NCBI GenBank assembly: GCA_027858215.1
Contig: JAQIDD010000261.1
Span: 1 to 21,707, forward strand
DNA length: 21,707 bases
Direction: 5' to 3'
From: Candidatus Delongbacteria bacterium
Lineage (GTDB): Bacteria > Bacteroidota > Bacteroidia > Bacteroidales > ML635J-15
A model generated the notes under the pieces. That model made no database searches and was not told the DNA's origin. It was given only the letters and a program-made list of their open reading frames with translations. Below are positions 1 to 8,545 of this stretch, in pieces. Numbering within the stretch: position 1 is the first letter of the stretch; every line of letters starts with the position of its first letter. A program made the position numbers and the translations under genes.

Positions 1-80
1 GAATTAATAGAAGTTCCCTTCAACAGTGTGTGGTTAATAAATTCATCGTATCATTAAAAAATTTGGGTATAATTATTGCT

Positions 81-88
81 TATCTTTG
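81..88 (+). promoter_or_regulatory. Bacteroidetes-type -7 promoter box
   Basis: The sequence TATCTTTG matches the Bacteroidetes -7 consensus TAnnTTTG exactly and lies 25 bases before the ATG of the lipoprotein gene. A TTTG at 62-65 could be the upstream element, but its 15-base spacing is shorter than usual. Confidence 0.6.
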
Positions 89-113
89 CTAAAGATGAAG
101 CGTTGATAAAAAT

Positions 114-1094
114 ATGAAACACATTAAAACATATTGGTTTATTTTTGTTTTGCTGGCTTTCATTGCTTGCAATAGCAATGAAGATGAATACACCATTATT
201 TTTGAAAACACCGAGAACCGGGAAAACAGCATTGTATATGAATCAGGCAGGCTTGTTCCGGTAGATGATATTTCTGTTGATGCAGCACGTACTTTAATGT
301 TAAGCTTACTGGATACAAAGGCAGGTGAAGCACAAAGCTGGCTTATGATGGAGGCCGAAACATACTGTGAATCTTATGATATTAAATTGTTGAAAACGGA
401 ATACAGAAATTACCCTTACCAGCTAAAAAAACAATGTATCAAGTATAAAGATAAAAAAGGAAATGTGCACAGGCTGGATGTAGCACAGATAACCAAGTCT
501 TATAGCAATGGTTTTCTGCTGATGAAACCTGACTCCCCCCCTGCCTTTATGCCATGTGATACAAGTTCAATGCATTTTGATGCCCCGGCAGCCGAAGCCT
601 ATTTTCAGTTTACCTACGATGACGATAAACAAAACAACATCAATTACTCTGCTGAAGACTATATACGTATGTTCCACGATATGAAATCAACCATCAATGA
701 AACGTATAATTTTAATGATATTACCATTCAGATGGGAAGCCGTAATTTTGATTTACAACTGGAAACAGGGTTGAGTAACCGGGCTATTGTTGAATTCTTT
801 TACACTTTTAAATATTTGGTTGAGAACGACCAGCCTGAAATGATCGCTCATAATATGATTTCTTATCCTTTAAAAGTTATATCAGGAAACAAGTCTTTTT
901 TGATCAATACCCCGAATGAGTTTATTAGTGAATATAAAGGTATTATAAAGACTGATCTCAAAAACACGATAGAAAATTCAACAGTTTTTCACCTAAAGTC
1001 TGATAAAGCCGGATTCATGCTTAATGATGGAAATGTGTATTTTAAAAACAAAAAGGAGGAGATCATGATTACGCATATAAAAAATAATTCATAA
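114..1094 (+). CDS. putative lipoprotein of unknown function
   Basis: I do not recognise this 326-residue protein. It starts with a short basic stretch and a hydrophobic core, then ends its signal peptide with Phe-Ile-Ala-Cys at residues 16-19. That is compatible with signal peptidase II cleavage and lipidation on Cys19. Residues after the cysteine (Asn-Ser-Asn-Glu-Asp-Glu) are acidic, like lipoprotein export signals described in Bacteroidetes, so it may face the cell surface; that is inference. The rest has no obvious motif or further membrane segment and looks like a secreted, mixed alpha/beta protein with several aromatic residues. A perfect -7 box lies just upstream. The next gene follows after 53 bases with its own promoter box, so the two may be transcribed separately. 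Confidence 0.75.
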   Translation: MKHIKTYWFIFVLLAFIACNSNEDEYTIIFENTENRENSIVYESGRLVPVDDISVDAARTLMLSLLDTKAGEAQSWLMMEAETYCESYDIKLLKTEYRNYPYQLKKQCIKYKDKKGNVHRLDVAQITKSYSNGFLLMKPDSPPAFMPCDTSSMHFDAPAAEAYFQFTYDDDKQNNINYSAEDYIRMFHDMKSTINETYNFNDITIQMGSRNFDLQLETGLSNRAIVEFFYTFKYLVENDQPEMIAHNMISYPLKVISGNKSFLINTPNEFISEYKGIIKTDLKNTIENSTVFHLKSDKAGFMLNDGNVYFKNKKEEIMITHIKNNS

Positions 1095-1120
1095 AGTATC
1101 TGTAGATTCTGAGATTTTTG

Positions 1121-1128
1121 TATATTTG
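1121..1128 (+). promoter_or_regulatory. Bacteroidetes-type -7 promoter box
   Basis: TATATTTG fits TAnnTTTG exactly and ends 19 bases before the ATG at 1148. No clear upstream TTG element was found at the expected distance. Confidence 0.5.
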
Positions 1129-1147
1129 TTCTAAACTATAAAAGTTT

Positions 1148-1792
1148 ATGAAAAGGTATGAAAAGGATATATATATATTCGTCGTTCTGTTAAGCTTAAG
1201 TCTAATGCCTTGTTATCCGGTTAAGGCTCAAAACGAATTAACGTTGTTAAACGGCAAAGAGTTTCACATTGAAAAATACAAGATTGATACCTCTGAGTCA
1301 ATGTTTTATTATAAGCTAAAGTTACCTTCAGGAAAATTAAAAACCCGCTCCTTGAAGCTTGATAAGGCATTTTCAGTTACAGACAGTACCAATAAGGAGC
1401 ATGTGCTTTATGTGCTTGTGGATTCGAGTAATAATCTTAGCGTAAACCAAATGCGGCATTATGTGGAAGGCTACAGAATTGCCAGAAAGGAATATGACCC
1501 ATGGTGGGCAATGGCAGGTGGTTTTGCTGTGGGAGCCGGCGGTATGATGGTATCAAAAAATCCTTTCCTCAGTCTGTTTATTCCGATTGCTTATGTGGGA
1601 GGCACGGCTTTGTTAAAACCTAATAAAAACCGGATTATATGGAAATATCCTGAATTTGAAGGAGAAGAAGACTTTTTCTATGCTTACCAGCGATCTGCCA
1701 GATACAAAAATATGAAATATGCCATTATTGGCTCCCTTGAAGGTATAGTTGTCGGTGTAATTATTGGTGTATTGACAGGATATTACAACTAA
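1148..1792 (+). CDS. hypothetical exported/membrane protein
   Basis: This 214-residue protein is not one I can name. Residues 1-28 look like a signal peptide ending near Val-Lys-Ala-Gln. A soluble part follows, with short beta-like stretches rich in Lys, Leu and Ser (about 30-100). Next comes a segment with Gly-Tyr-x-x-Ala-Arg-Lys (about 109-115). Two glycine-rich hydrophobic stretches follow at about 119-157, and a third at about 190-212 near the C terminus. The combination of signal peptide, small beta domain, a basic Gly-Tyr-Ala-Arg-Lys patch and glycine-rich hydrophobic hairpins recurs in small Bacteroidetes membrane proteins of unknown role. It has its own promoter box and is followed directly by a terminator hairpin, so it is probably a single-gene transcript. 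Confidence 0.7.
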   Translation: MKRYEKDIYIFVVLLSLSLMPCYPVKAQNELTLLNGKEFHIEKYKIDTSESMFYYKLKLPSGKLKTRSLKLDKAFSVTDSTNKEHVLYVLVDSSNNLSVNQMRHYVEGYRIARKEYDPWWAMAGGFAVGAGGMMVSKNPFLSLFIPIAYVGGTALLKPNKNRIIWKYPEFEGEEDFFYAYQRSARYKNMKYAIIGSLEGIVVGVIIGVLTGYYN

Positions 1793-1808
1793 TCATTGTT
1801 AAAAACAG

Positions 1809-1834
1809 AAAACCGGATCAGATAATCCGGTTTT
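1809..1834. terminator. Rho-independent terminator hairpin between convergent genes
   Basis: A perfect 10-base inverted repeat (AAAACCGGAT / ATCCGGTTTT) encloses a 6-base loop. It lies 17 bases after the stop of the plus-strand gene and 33 bases past the stop of the minus-strand acyl-CoA synthetase gene. The A- and T-rich ends of the stem supply a T run on each strand, so it could end transcripts from both sides. Confidence 0.85.
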
Positions 1835-1866
1835 CATAAGCCTCCATGGGTGGGGTGCAAATGCTA

Positions 1867-3927
1867 TTAATCTTTTTCTATGCGTATCCTGGCATCCACG
1901 GCCACGATTTCTTTGGGATTTCCGAGCAGGGGATTCAAGTCCATTTCAAAAATCTCAGGGGCTGTGTAAACCAGGGCCGCTACACGGGTGATTTGTTCTG
2001 CCATCATATCTTCATTGATGCCTTCCTGTCCGCGGGTCCCTTTTAATAACGGATAAGAATTAAGCCTCCTGATCATGTTTTGTGCCTCTTGTTTCGAAAC
2101 CGGGGCCAATGCGCTTTGCACATCTTTAAGCACTTCAATAAAAACACCGCCCATGCCACAAAGCACCATGTGTCCGAATTTTTCTTCGCGTTTGGCACCG
2201 ATAAAAATTTCTTCACCAAAATACATTTCAAACATCTGCACTGCGTAAGTGTCTTTAATTTTCATCAACCGCTCGTATTCTTTTCTGACCGTGGCTTCGT
2301 CTCTTACATTGAGCACAACGCCTCCCACATCAGACTTGTGTACGGGGCCAACAACCTTCATGACCACAGGGAAACCATGTTTTTTAGTGAATTCAATGGC
2401 TTCATCCACGCTGTTGACAACCTTATCGTTGGCTCTTTTGATTCCTGCTGCGTCCAGCAATTTAGCCACTTCAACGGGTTCGAAATATCCATTGTCAGCA
2501 TTTTCAACAACCTGGCGGATGGTTTGTGTATCAATGTCAGGCATGTCTATTTTTTCCGGTTGAGGTTTGGGTATATGGTAAACTTTGCACAAAGCATCCC
2601 CAAAGATTTTTTCATCCGGGAAATTAATACGGCCTTTGGCAACAAAATCATCAATTTCATCTTTTACGTTTATCACTGAAGGCAGGATGGGAAATATGGG
2701 TTTTTTACATGTTTTCATTTTTTCATGTAACAAATCATAGACATCATAAACAGGGCACAGTCCAGGACTGCCAAATATCACAGCCATACCATCAATATTG
2801 TCAAAATCATGTTCACAGGCATCAATGATGTATCCCAATTGTTCTGCAGTGCCGGTAGCCAGGAAATCAATGGGGTTTCCAACAGCAGAACCGGGGAACA
2901 ATTTTTCAAGCAATGCATCGGCTTTTGGGCCTTCAAGATGTGGAATTTCCATACCCCCGTTGCTGAGGGCATCAGTAAGCATAACTGCAGGCCCGCCGGC
3001 ATGGGTTATTATTACCATGTTTTTTCCTTCGAGTTCAGGATGCATGAATACAGCACCCACCGTTATCAGTTGTTCACGGCCGTGACAACGCACAATTCCG
3101 GCTTTGCGAAACAGGACGTCAACAGCTACATCACTGGTTGCTAAAGCCCCTGTATGAGAAGATGCTGCACGGCTACCGGCTTCTGAACCTCCTGCTTTTA
3201 TGGCTGCAATTTTACATCCTTTACGAATCAGTGAAGACGCATGTTTCAACAACAGGTCCGGATTGTTTATGTTTTCAATATAAAGCAATTTCACGGGGGA
3301 TGATGTTTGCGGATCATAGGTTTCATCCAGATGGCTGAGGACTTCTTCGACACCAATTTGTGCTGAATTTCCTACTGACCATAGGCTGGAAAAACTCAAT
3401 CCCTTAGATACGCCGTTTTCCATGATAAACACTGCTGTAGCTCCGCTTCCTGAAATAAAATCCACCCCTTGGGGATCAAGACGTGGGATAGGTGTGGTGA
3501 ATACACCATTATAATCCGGTGTCAGCAATCCAATGCAATTGGGACCTATCAATGAACCACCAACTTCATTTATCTTAGCCACAATGGCTTGTTCTATTTG
3601 ACCGCCTTCTTCACTTTCTTCACTGAATCCTGCTGACAATATGATAAATCCACGGGTATTTTTTTTGTCAGCAAGCAATTTTATGGTATCGTAACAATAT
3701 TTTGCAGCAATGGCCAATATCGCAACATCTACCTGGGGAAGATCCCCTGGGTTTTTGTATGATTTTACACCCTGTACTTCCTCCATTTTGGGATTAGCAA
3801 CATAGAGCTTGCCTTTAAAGTTCCCGTCAATAATATTTTTCAGAATTTTTCCGCCGGGTTTTTTGATGTCTTCGGTTCCTCCTACAACAACAATACTTTT
3901 CGGTTTTAATAATGCTTCGTTGATCAT
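1867..3927 (-). CDS. acetate/acyl-CoA ligase (ADP-forming), fused alpha-beta subunits
   Basis: The enzyme converts an acyl-CoA, ADP and phosphate to the free acid, CoA and ATP, or the reverse, in the cytosol; it is used for ATP formation or acid activation. At 686 residues it has the usual length of fused alpha-beta forms. An N-terminal CoA-binding Rossmann domain (about 5-130, with Val-Val-Val-Gly-Gly at 13-17) is followed by two succinyl-CoA-ligase-like flavodoxin domains (about 150-455). His258 in Ser-Ser-His-Thr-Gly-Ala is the expected phosphohistidine. A C-terminal ATP-grasp domain (about 470-686) holds His530-Lys-Ser-Asp-x-Gly-Gly, which likely contains the second histidine used in phosphate relay, and Asp-Leu-Asn-Pro (663-666) near the end. 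The substrate (acetate, an aryl acid or a branched acid) cannot be told from sequence. Its leader carries a long inverted repeat at 3945-3987. GC content is visibly higher than in the radical SAM region. Confidence 0.93.
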   Translation of the reverse strand: MINEALLKPKSIVVVGGTEDIKKPGGKILKNIIDGNFKGKLYVANPKMEEVQGVKSYKNPGDLPQVDVAILAIAAKYCYDTIKLLADKKNTRGFIILSAGFSEESEEGGQIEQAIVAKINEVGGSLIGPNCIGLLTPDYNGVFTTPIPRLDPQGVDFISGSGATAVFIMENGVSKGLSFSSLWSVGNSAQIGVEEVLSHLDETYDPQTSSPVKLLYIENINNPDLLLKHASSLIRKGCKIAAIKAGGSEAGSRAASSHTGALATSDVAVDVLFRKAGIVRCHGREQLITVGAVFMHPELEGKNMVIITHAGGPAVMLTDALSNGGMEIPHLEGPKADALLEKLFPGSAVGNPIDFLATGTAEQLGYIIDACEHDFDNIDGMAVIFGSPGLCPVYDVYDLLHEKMKTCKKPIFPILPSVINVKDEIDDFVAKGRINFPDEKIFGDALCKVYHIPKPQPEKIDMPDIDTQTIRQVVENADNGYFEPVEVAKLLDAAGIKRANDKVVNSVDEAIEFTKKHGFPVVMKVVGPVHKSDVGGVVLNVRDEATVRKEYERLMKIKDTYAVQMFEMYFGEEIFIGAKREEKFGHMVLCGMGGVFIEVLKDVQSALAPVSKQEAQNMIRRLNSYPLLKGTRGQEGINEDMMAEQITRVAALVYTAPEIFEMDLNPLLGNPKEIVAVDARIRIEKD

Positions 3928-3944
3928 GTTTTTTGATTTTTAAT

Positions 3945-3987
3945 TGTGCTTAGTTGAAAAAATCATAAGATTTTTCACCTAAGCACA
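3945..3987. promoter_or_regulatory. long inverted repeat in the leader of the acyl-CoA synthetase gene
   Basis: TGTGCTTAG at 3945-3953 pairs perfectly with CTAAGCACA at 3979-3987. Inside it, TGAAAAAATC pairs with GATTTTTCA with one bulge, leaving a 4-base ATAA loop. The dyad ends 17 bases before the ATG on the minus strand, so it would lie in that gene's leader or promoter. It has no clear T run after it on either strand, so an operator or leader RNA structure is more likely than a terminator. Confidence 0.55.
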
Positions 3988-4008
3988 TGTGTTTTCAGTT
4001 TAAACATT

Positions 4009-4016
4009 TATCTTTG
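4009..4016 (+). promoter_or_regulatory. Bacteroidetes-type -7 promoter box
   Basis: TATCTTTG matches TAnnTTTG exactly. It lies about 126 bases upstream of the ATG at 4143, implying a leader of roughly 120 bases for the OmpH-like/GT2 pair. Confidence 0.5.
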
Positions 4017-4142
4017 CCTGTAAAGATGAAAAATAATTTTTGTTTTATGAAATGAGCCATAAGAAAAAATCATTCCACACGGTTTTGAAGCTTTTTTCGC
4101 TGGTGAATTCCATATGACCGATAAATTTAAAATTATATACAC

Positions 4143-4805
4143 ATGAAAAACATCAGGAAACTTTTGAACACGTTGATTTCAATCAACATCATCCTGGGAC
4201 TGGCTGTTATAGCCTTATTTGTTTTATTGTTCACAGGCTTGGGTGATAGTGCAAATCTGTCCAACATCTCATCCGGGGATTCGAATAAAGGATCCAGGGT
4301 AAAATCTCACTCTCCTGAAGACAGCGTTATCTCAGAACGCATAGCTGTAATAAAGTTGGATACACTGTTAGCTGAATATAAGTTGGCACAGGTAATGAAT
4401 GAAAACCTGATCAAACGCCAAAAGCAAGCTGAAGCCAATTTACAGCAAAAAATGAGCAGATTTGAAAAGGATTATAAAAATTTCCAGGAAAAAATGCGCC
4501 TTGGTTCATTTCTGTCAGAGGCAAGCATGCAGGCTCAGCAGCAGGAACTTATGAAACAACAGCAAGAAATACAGGAATTAAATCAAACATTGTCAATGGA
4601 ACTAGCTGAGGAACAAGAACGCATGACACAAGGTTTGTACGATTCAGTGCTGAATCATATGCCCGAAATCAACGATGGCAGGTTTGTGCTTATTCTTGGT
4701 GATGCTGTTGGCACTAATGTGCTCTACTCCAATGATGCCATGGATATTACAAATGAAGTGGTGAATTTCCTCAATAAAAAGTACGAAGGCAGAAAAGAAG
4801 AATAG
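4143..4805 (+). CDS. OmpH/Skp-family periplasmic chaperone-like protein
   Basis: Skp/OmpH proteins are periplasmic chaperones that hold outer-membrane proteins in a clamp of long helices. This 220-residue protein has one N-terminal hydrophobic segment (about 11-33) that is probably an anchor, since no clear cleavage site follows it. A Ser/Gly-rich linker (about 34-62) comes next, then a short strand (Ile-Ala-Val-Ile-Lys-Leu-Asp). A long Gln/Glu/Lys-rich coiled coil (about 80-165) follows. The C terminus has the family-like ending Val-Leu-Tyr-Ser-Asn-Asp-Ala-Met-Asp-Ile-Thr. The membrane anchor differs from the soluble E. coli Skp, and Bacteroidetes often hold several OmpH paralogues, so its client is uncertain. 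Only three bases separate it from the GT2 gene, indicating co-transcription. Confidence 0.85.
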   Translation: MKNIRKLLNTLISINIILGLAVIALFVLLFTGLGDSANLSNISSGDSNKGSRVKSHSPEDSVISERIAVIKLDTLLAEYKLAQVMNENLIKRQKQAEANLQQKMSRFEKDYKNFQEKMRLGSFLSEASMQAQQQELMKQQQEIQELNQTLSMELAEEQERMTQGLYDSVLNHMPEINDGRFVLILGDAVGTNVLYSNDAMDITNEVVNFLNKKYEGRKEE

Positions 4806-4808
4806 TGC

Positions 4809-6041
4809 ATGGGATTTGCAGATAATTATTTTGTCCGGTTTCAGGCGGAACCTGCACCGGATTCACAGCCGGTTCCTAATAATTTGGGATTGGCTGTTGT
4901 TATACCCGCATACAATGAACCGGATATTGAAGACACCCTGATTTCACTGTTGCACAACGATGATCCGGGTTGTGTTACCGATGTTATTCTTGTTGTCAAT
5001 GCCCCGGATGATGACTCAAAACAATCCATAACGAGAAACCTGACCGATTTTCAACATTACAGTGAATTTGCCAACACCCTGGATCATCCGTTTATCCGCC
5101 TGACTGTGTTATGGAAAACATTTTCGAAAAAATATGCAGGGCCCGGATCTGCACGCAAGTACGGTATGGACATTGCACTCGACAGGTTCAACCGGATTAA
5201 CAACAAGGATGGTGTTATCATCTCCCTCGATGCAGATGCGGTGGTAGCAAAAAATTACCTGAAAGCCGTATATACGCATTTTCAAAACAACCCGAAACAG
5301 GATGCCGCTACTATTTATTTTGAGCACCCTTACCAGGAGGATGATGACCCCATAATTTTATATGAATTGTACCTCAGGTATTTCAGGCATGCGCTTCAAT
5401 GGAGCGGCTATCCCCATTATTTTTATTTCATTGGCTCTTGTTTTGCTGTAAAAGTATCTGCTTATGCTGAGCAGGGAGGCATGAACCGAAAAAATGCCGG
5501 CGAAGATTTTTACTTTTTAAATAAAATTGAATTAAACGGAAATTTAGGAGAATGCAACAATACGTTTGTTTATCCTTCCGGCAGAATTTCTGATCGTGTG
5601 CCTTTTGGTACCGGCCCTGAAGTGAAAAAAATCAAAGCAACAGGTAGTTATAATGTTTACAGTATCAAATGCTTTGAATTGCTGTCACGAGTGGTTCAGT
5701 GCATAGACAATTCCTATGGCATCGAAAAATCCACATACAACGACTTGATAAAAGCCTTCCCGGAACCAGTCATCACCTGGATGAAGAAAATATACCTGTG
5801 GGACCACATAAAGGATGCGCATAAAAACACAACAGGCAAAAAAGCGTATTTTAAACGCCTGTACAGATATGTGGATACATTTAAAATCATCCGTTTTCTG
5901 AATTATGCATCAGAAACCCTGTATCCAAAATCCGATGTAACACAAGAAAGTGCTATGCTTGCTGATAAACTGGGGATTCACTACGAAGACAATGCCGGTG
6001 TTTCATTGCTGGAAGCTTTCCGCTTGCATGACAGGGGTTGA
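4809..6041 (+). CDS. glycosyltransferase family 2
   Basis: This is a GT-A fold glycosyltransferase that would move a sugar from a nucleotide sugar to an unknown acceptor. Of 410 residues, the catalytic domain spans about 27-270. It has the N-terminal strand Val-Val-Ile-Pro-Ala-Tyr-Asn-Glu (30-37) for nucleotide binding. It also has the segment Gly-Pro-Gly-Ser-Ala-Arg-Lys (111-117), the metal-binding Asp-Ala-Asp at 141-143 and an acidic Gly-Glu-Asp-Phe at 231-234 typical of the acceptor/base region. No transmembrane segment is visible, so it is a cytosolic or peripheral enzyme. The C-terminal third (about 280-410) is helical with no motif I recognise. It sits three bases after the OmpH-like gene. 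The pairing suggests work at the cell envelope, but the product is unknown. Confidence 0.88.
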   Translation: MGFADNYFVRFQAEPAPDSQPVPNNLGLAVVIPAYNEPDIEDTLISLLHNDDPGCVTDVILVVNAPDDDSKQSITRNLTDFQHYSEFANTLDHPFIRLTVLWKTFSKKYAGPGSARKYGMDIALDRFNRINNKDGVIISLDADAVVAKNYLKAVYTHFQNNPKQDAATIYFEHPYQEDDDPIILYELYLRYFRHALQWSGYPHYFYFIGSCFAVKVSAYAEQGGMNRKNAGEDFYFLNKIELNGNLGECNNTFVYPSGRISDRVPFGTGPEVKKIKATGSYNVYSIKCFELLSRVVQCIDNSYGIEKSTYNDLIKAFPEPVITWMKKIYLWDHIKDAHKNTTGKKAYFKRLYRYVDTFKIIRFLNYASETLYPKSDVTQESAMLADKLGIHYEDNAGVSLLEAFRLHDRG

Positions 6042-6182
6042 TGCCTGAGTTTCAAATGCCGAATAGCTACTTTATCTAATTTCAACGCATAACTTAGGAA
6101 TACCCAGTCAGGTATTAATCAAATACCCTTCTTCATAGTATGATTGATCATTCTTGGTGTTAGGCATTTCAAAATAAAGTAT

Positions 6183-6190
6183 TAGTTTTG
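6183..6190 (+). promoter_or_regulatory. Bacteroidetes-type -7 promoter box
   Basis: TAGTTTTG fits TAnnTTTG and lies 24 bases before the ATG at 6215. It overlaps the TTG at 6188 that would give a nine-residue longer protein, which argues for the ATG as the true start. The 6042-6182 spacer otherwise holds only a small 6-base hairpin (6099-6116). Confidence 0.45.
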
Positions 6191-6214
6191 GTTTTCATTC
6201 ATTATTCAATTATA

Positions 6215-8212
6215 ATGAAATTCAAAACCAATACATATTTTTATTTAACAGGAATAGTCATTCTTTGTTTTCTAATTTTCTCCCCCTCAATTGGAGGTGC
6301 GTTTTTAAATTGGGATGATACCACTTATATCACGAACAACTCACTGATTTACCAGGATATAAGTTTTAGATCATTTAAAAATTTATATGAATTCGACCGG
6401 TATATTTCACTAGTGCTCTTCAGCTTTCTAGTGCAGGTAAAATTATTTGGCAATCAGCCTGAATGGTTTCATATCATCAACATTCTCATTCACACCGTCA
6501 ATGTGTTATTGATATTTAAATTGTCATTCACCTTATTAAAATCGGAAAAGACCTCCCTGTTCATTGCCTTACTGTTTGCCATATTTCCAACAAAGCCTGA
6601 AAGTGTGTGTTGGATTGCACAACGAAAAGACTTGTTGTTTACCATGTTTTTTTTAATAAGCGCATTATCTTACCTGAAATTTCTAAAAGGTGAAAATATC
6701 CTTTGGTTTTTCATAACCATCATTTCATCATACCTGTCAGTCATGTGTAAACTACAGGCAATGGGAATTATTCCCACTTTACTGCTACTGGAATATTACT
6801 TAAACGGCAAAATACAATTCAGGTCATGGGTGCTAATAACCGGAATTTTCTTGATGATGCTCATTAAAATAGATCATGTTAAAGACATCGCTTTGTTTAT
6901 CAGACTACCCTTACTTATTGGATTTTATCATCATAAACTTAACAATCTTTTTCATTTTATAAACATTAATATCAGGCTAAAAAAACGCATGCATCACATC
7001 AAAATAACAGATCTGATTTTCTACTACTATTTTTGCAGTATATGTGGATCTGTACTATATAAATTAATAACAGGTGCTGTTTTTCAGGATTTTTATGGCG
7101 AGAGTTTTTATATATTATTACACCTTAATGCCATTTTTATCATATACATTTTATACTACAAACCACGTTTTCATATCAGTGGAAACAGGATAAAAAAAAT
7201 TCTTATTCTTTTTATCATCGGTGTATTAACAACCGGCGTGATAATTTTTTACAGTAACGAAATGCTTCAGGATGGATGGGCATTCTTTAAATCAAACAAT
7301 GTATGTTATCCGTTTTACAGTTTAAACTATTACTTGTACAGGTTTATTTTTCCGTTCAATCTCAACGCCATGATTCCTTATCCGGAATCCGGCCAATCAC
7401 TTTCGCTGATGTACAAACTCTCACCATTCATCAGCATTCTTATCCTCTTAGGTATCATTTTCGCGGTAAAACAAATAAAAGACAAAGCGTTACGAAAAAA
7501 TGTTGTTTTCGGGCTTTTATTTTTCCTGATTAACATTGCTTTTCTGTTGCACATTATTCCGATAAAAGGTAAAGTGATTGTTGCTGACAGATACACATGT
7601 CTGGCATACTTCGGGCTTACTTTTTCACTTATATGTTTGTTGGAATTTTTATACCATCGCATTTCACATAAGTTTACCAAACGCTCGTTTCAGATTCTTG
7701 CCGTTGCCGGGATTTTGGTATTGTCATTACAAACCTATAGCAGGACATTCGTCTATATAAACGACAAAACCTTCTGGCGTGATATCATCTCAAAAAACAA
7801 AGAAAACGATTATGCATGGTATTCTTTGGGCTTGTATTATTATGAAAAGGGAGATTATGAAAATGCAATAAAACATTATAACACAGCCATTGATTTGAAC
7901 AGCAACAATTATGAATATTATGCAAACCGGGGCGGGGCATATTTTAAAGCAAAAGATTACGAAAAAACCCATGAAGATTTTAATAAAGCAATCAGTTTGA
8001 ACCCGGATAATCACATAGCTTACAATAACAGAGGTGCATTATATCTAAAAACAGGAAAACCCAGGCAGGCATTAAATGACTTCCTTAAGGCATTAAGTTT
8101 AAATCCCGATTATCCTGAAGCTTCAAAAAACCTTGAAAAAACAAAAAAAATCCTCTATCCTGATAGGGAAAAAACCAATGACCAGGATAAAAATGAAGAA
8201 TTATCCGATTAG
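6215..8212 (+). CDS. TMTC-like multi-pass membrane protein with C-terminal TPRs (possible GT-C O-glycosyltransferase)
   Basis: From the ATG at 6215 the protein has 665 residues. It begins with a membrane segment (about 8-27) and the loop motif Asn-Trp-Asp-Asp at 32-35, typical of the TMTC/PMT-like GT-C family, where acidic residues in the first loop are catalytic. About ten or more hydrophobic segments follow to about residue 525, then three tetratricopeptide repeats (about 533-634). Members add sugars from lipid carriers to proteins or glycans outside the cytoplasmic membrane. The family's loop motif around the second and third segments (usually His-Pro-x-His-x-Glu-Ser) reads Phe-Pro-Thr-Lys-Pro-Glu-Ser here, so both histidines are replaced. 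The sequence ends in TAG, after which the same frame continues as more TPR sequence. The gene may therefore be broken. Confidence 0.75.
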   Translation: MKFKTNTYFYLTGIVILCFLIFSPSIGGAFLNWDDTTYITNNSLIYQDISFRSFKNLYEFDRYISLVLFSFLVQVKLFGNQPEWFHIINILIHTVNVLLIFKLSFTLLKSEKTSLFIALLFAIFPTKPESVCWIAQRKDLLFTMFFLISALSYLKFLKGENILWFFITIISSYLSVMCKLQAMGIIPTLLLLEYYLNGKIQFRSWVLITGIFLMMLIKIDHVKDIALFIRLPLLIGFYHHKLNNLFHFININIRLKKRMHHIKITDLIFYYYFCSICGSVLYKLITGAVFQDFYGESFYILLHLNAIFIIYILYYKPRFHISGNRIKKILILFIIGVLTTGVIIFYSNEMLQDGWAFFKSNNVCYPFYSLNYYLYRFIFPFNLNAMIPYPESGQSLSLMYKLSPFISILILLGIIFAVKQIKDKALRKNVVFGLLFFLINIAFLLHIIPIKGKVIVADRYTCLAYFGLTFSLICLLEFLYHRISHKFTKRSFQILAVAGILVLSLQTYSRTFVYINDKTFWRDIISKNKENDYAWYSLGLYYYEKGDYENAIKHYNTAIDLNSNNYEYYANRGGAYFKAKDYEKTHEDFNKAISLNPDNHIAYNNRGALYLKTGKPRQALNDFLKALSLNPDYPEASKNLEKTKKILYPDREKTNDQDKNEELSD

Positions 8213-8545
8213 TTTAATTCAAGTGGTGTTGAATATGCGGTCCGGAATGAAATGAAAGCAGCATTGGAGTTTTTTAACAAGGCAATATTATATGACAAAT
8301 CAAACACCAAAGCACTGAAAAACAGAGGCAATACACTGGCCAAACTTGAGCGCTTCCAGGAAGCCAAAGCGGATTATTTCAAAATATTAGATATCCTGCC
8401 TAATGATGGTGGAACCATGATGAATTTAGGTAACATTATGCACCAAACCGGAGAAGTGGAAAAAGCGTGTCAATACTGGCAAAAAGCATTGAATAACGGA
8501 TATAACGACGCACAAAAAATGATAACTAAATATTGTAAGAAATAA
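8213..8545 (+). pseudogene. TPR-encoding continuation of the preceding gene after an in-frame TAG
   Basis: This stretch is open in exactly the frame of the TMTC-like gene, directly after its TAG at 8210-8212. Its first codons already encode the first helix of a tetratricopeptide repeat. Counting from the TAG as position 3, the consensus sites Phe4, Gly8, Tyr11, Ala20, Phe24 and Ala27 are all filled. The first ATG, at 8252, falls in the middle of that repeat, so a 97-residue protein starting there would lack half a repeat. About two further TPRs follow before the TAA at 8543-8545. The best reading is one longer protein (about 776 residues) split by a nonsense mutation or a base error. A small separate TPR protein from 8252 is the alternative. 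Confidence 0.65.

Noticed and set aside
1846..3338. Several plus-strand and second-frame open frames of 66-199 codons across the acyl-CoA synthetase gene
   Set aside because: They lie antisense to, or in another frame of, a gene with clear domains and catalytic residues. They show no motifs of their own and have no start signals.
6099..6116. AATACC / GGTATT hairpin considered as a terminator after the GT2 gene
   Set aside because: The stem is only six base pairs, AT-rich, and not followed by a T run.
6188..6214. Upstream TTG start giving a nine-residue longer TMTC-like protein
   Set aside because: The TTG lies within a TAGTTTTG promoter box, and the ATG at 6215 is followed directly by a normal membrane-insertion start.
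8210..8212. Alternative genetic code in which TAG is read as an amino acid
   Set aside because: The OmpH-like gene ends in TAG just before the next gene begins, and nothing else in the window needs TAG to be read through.
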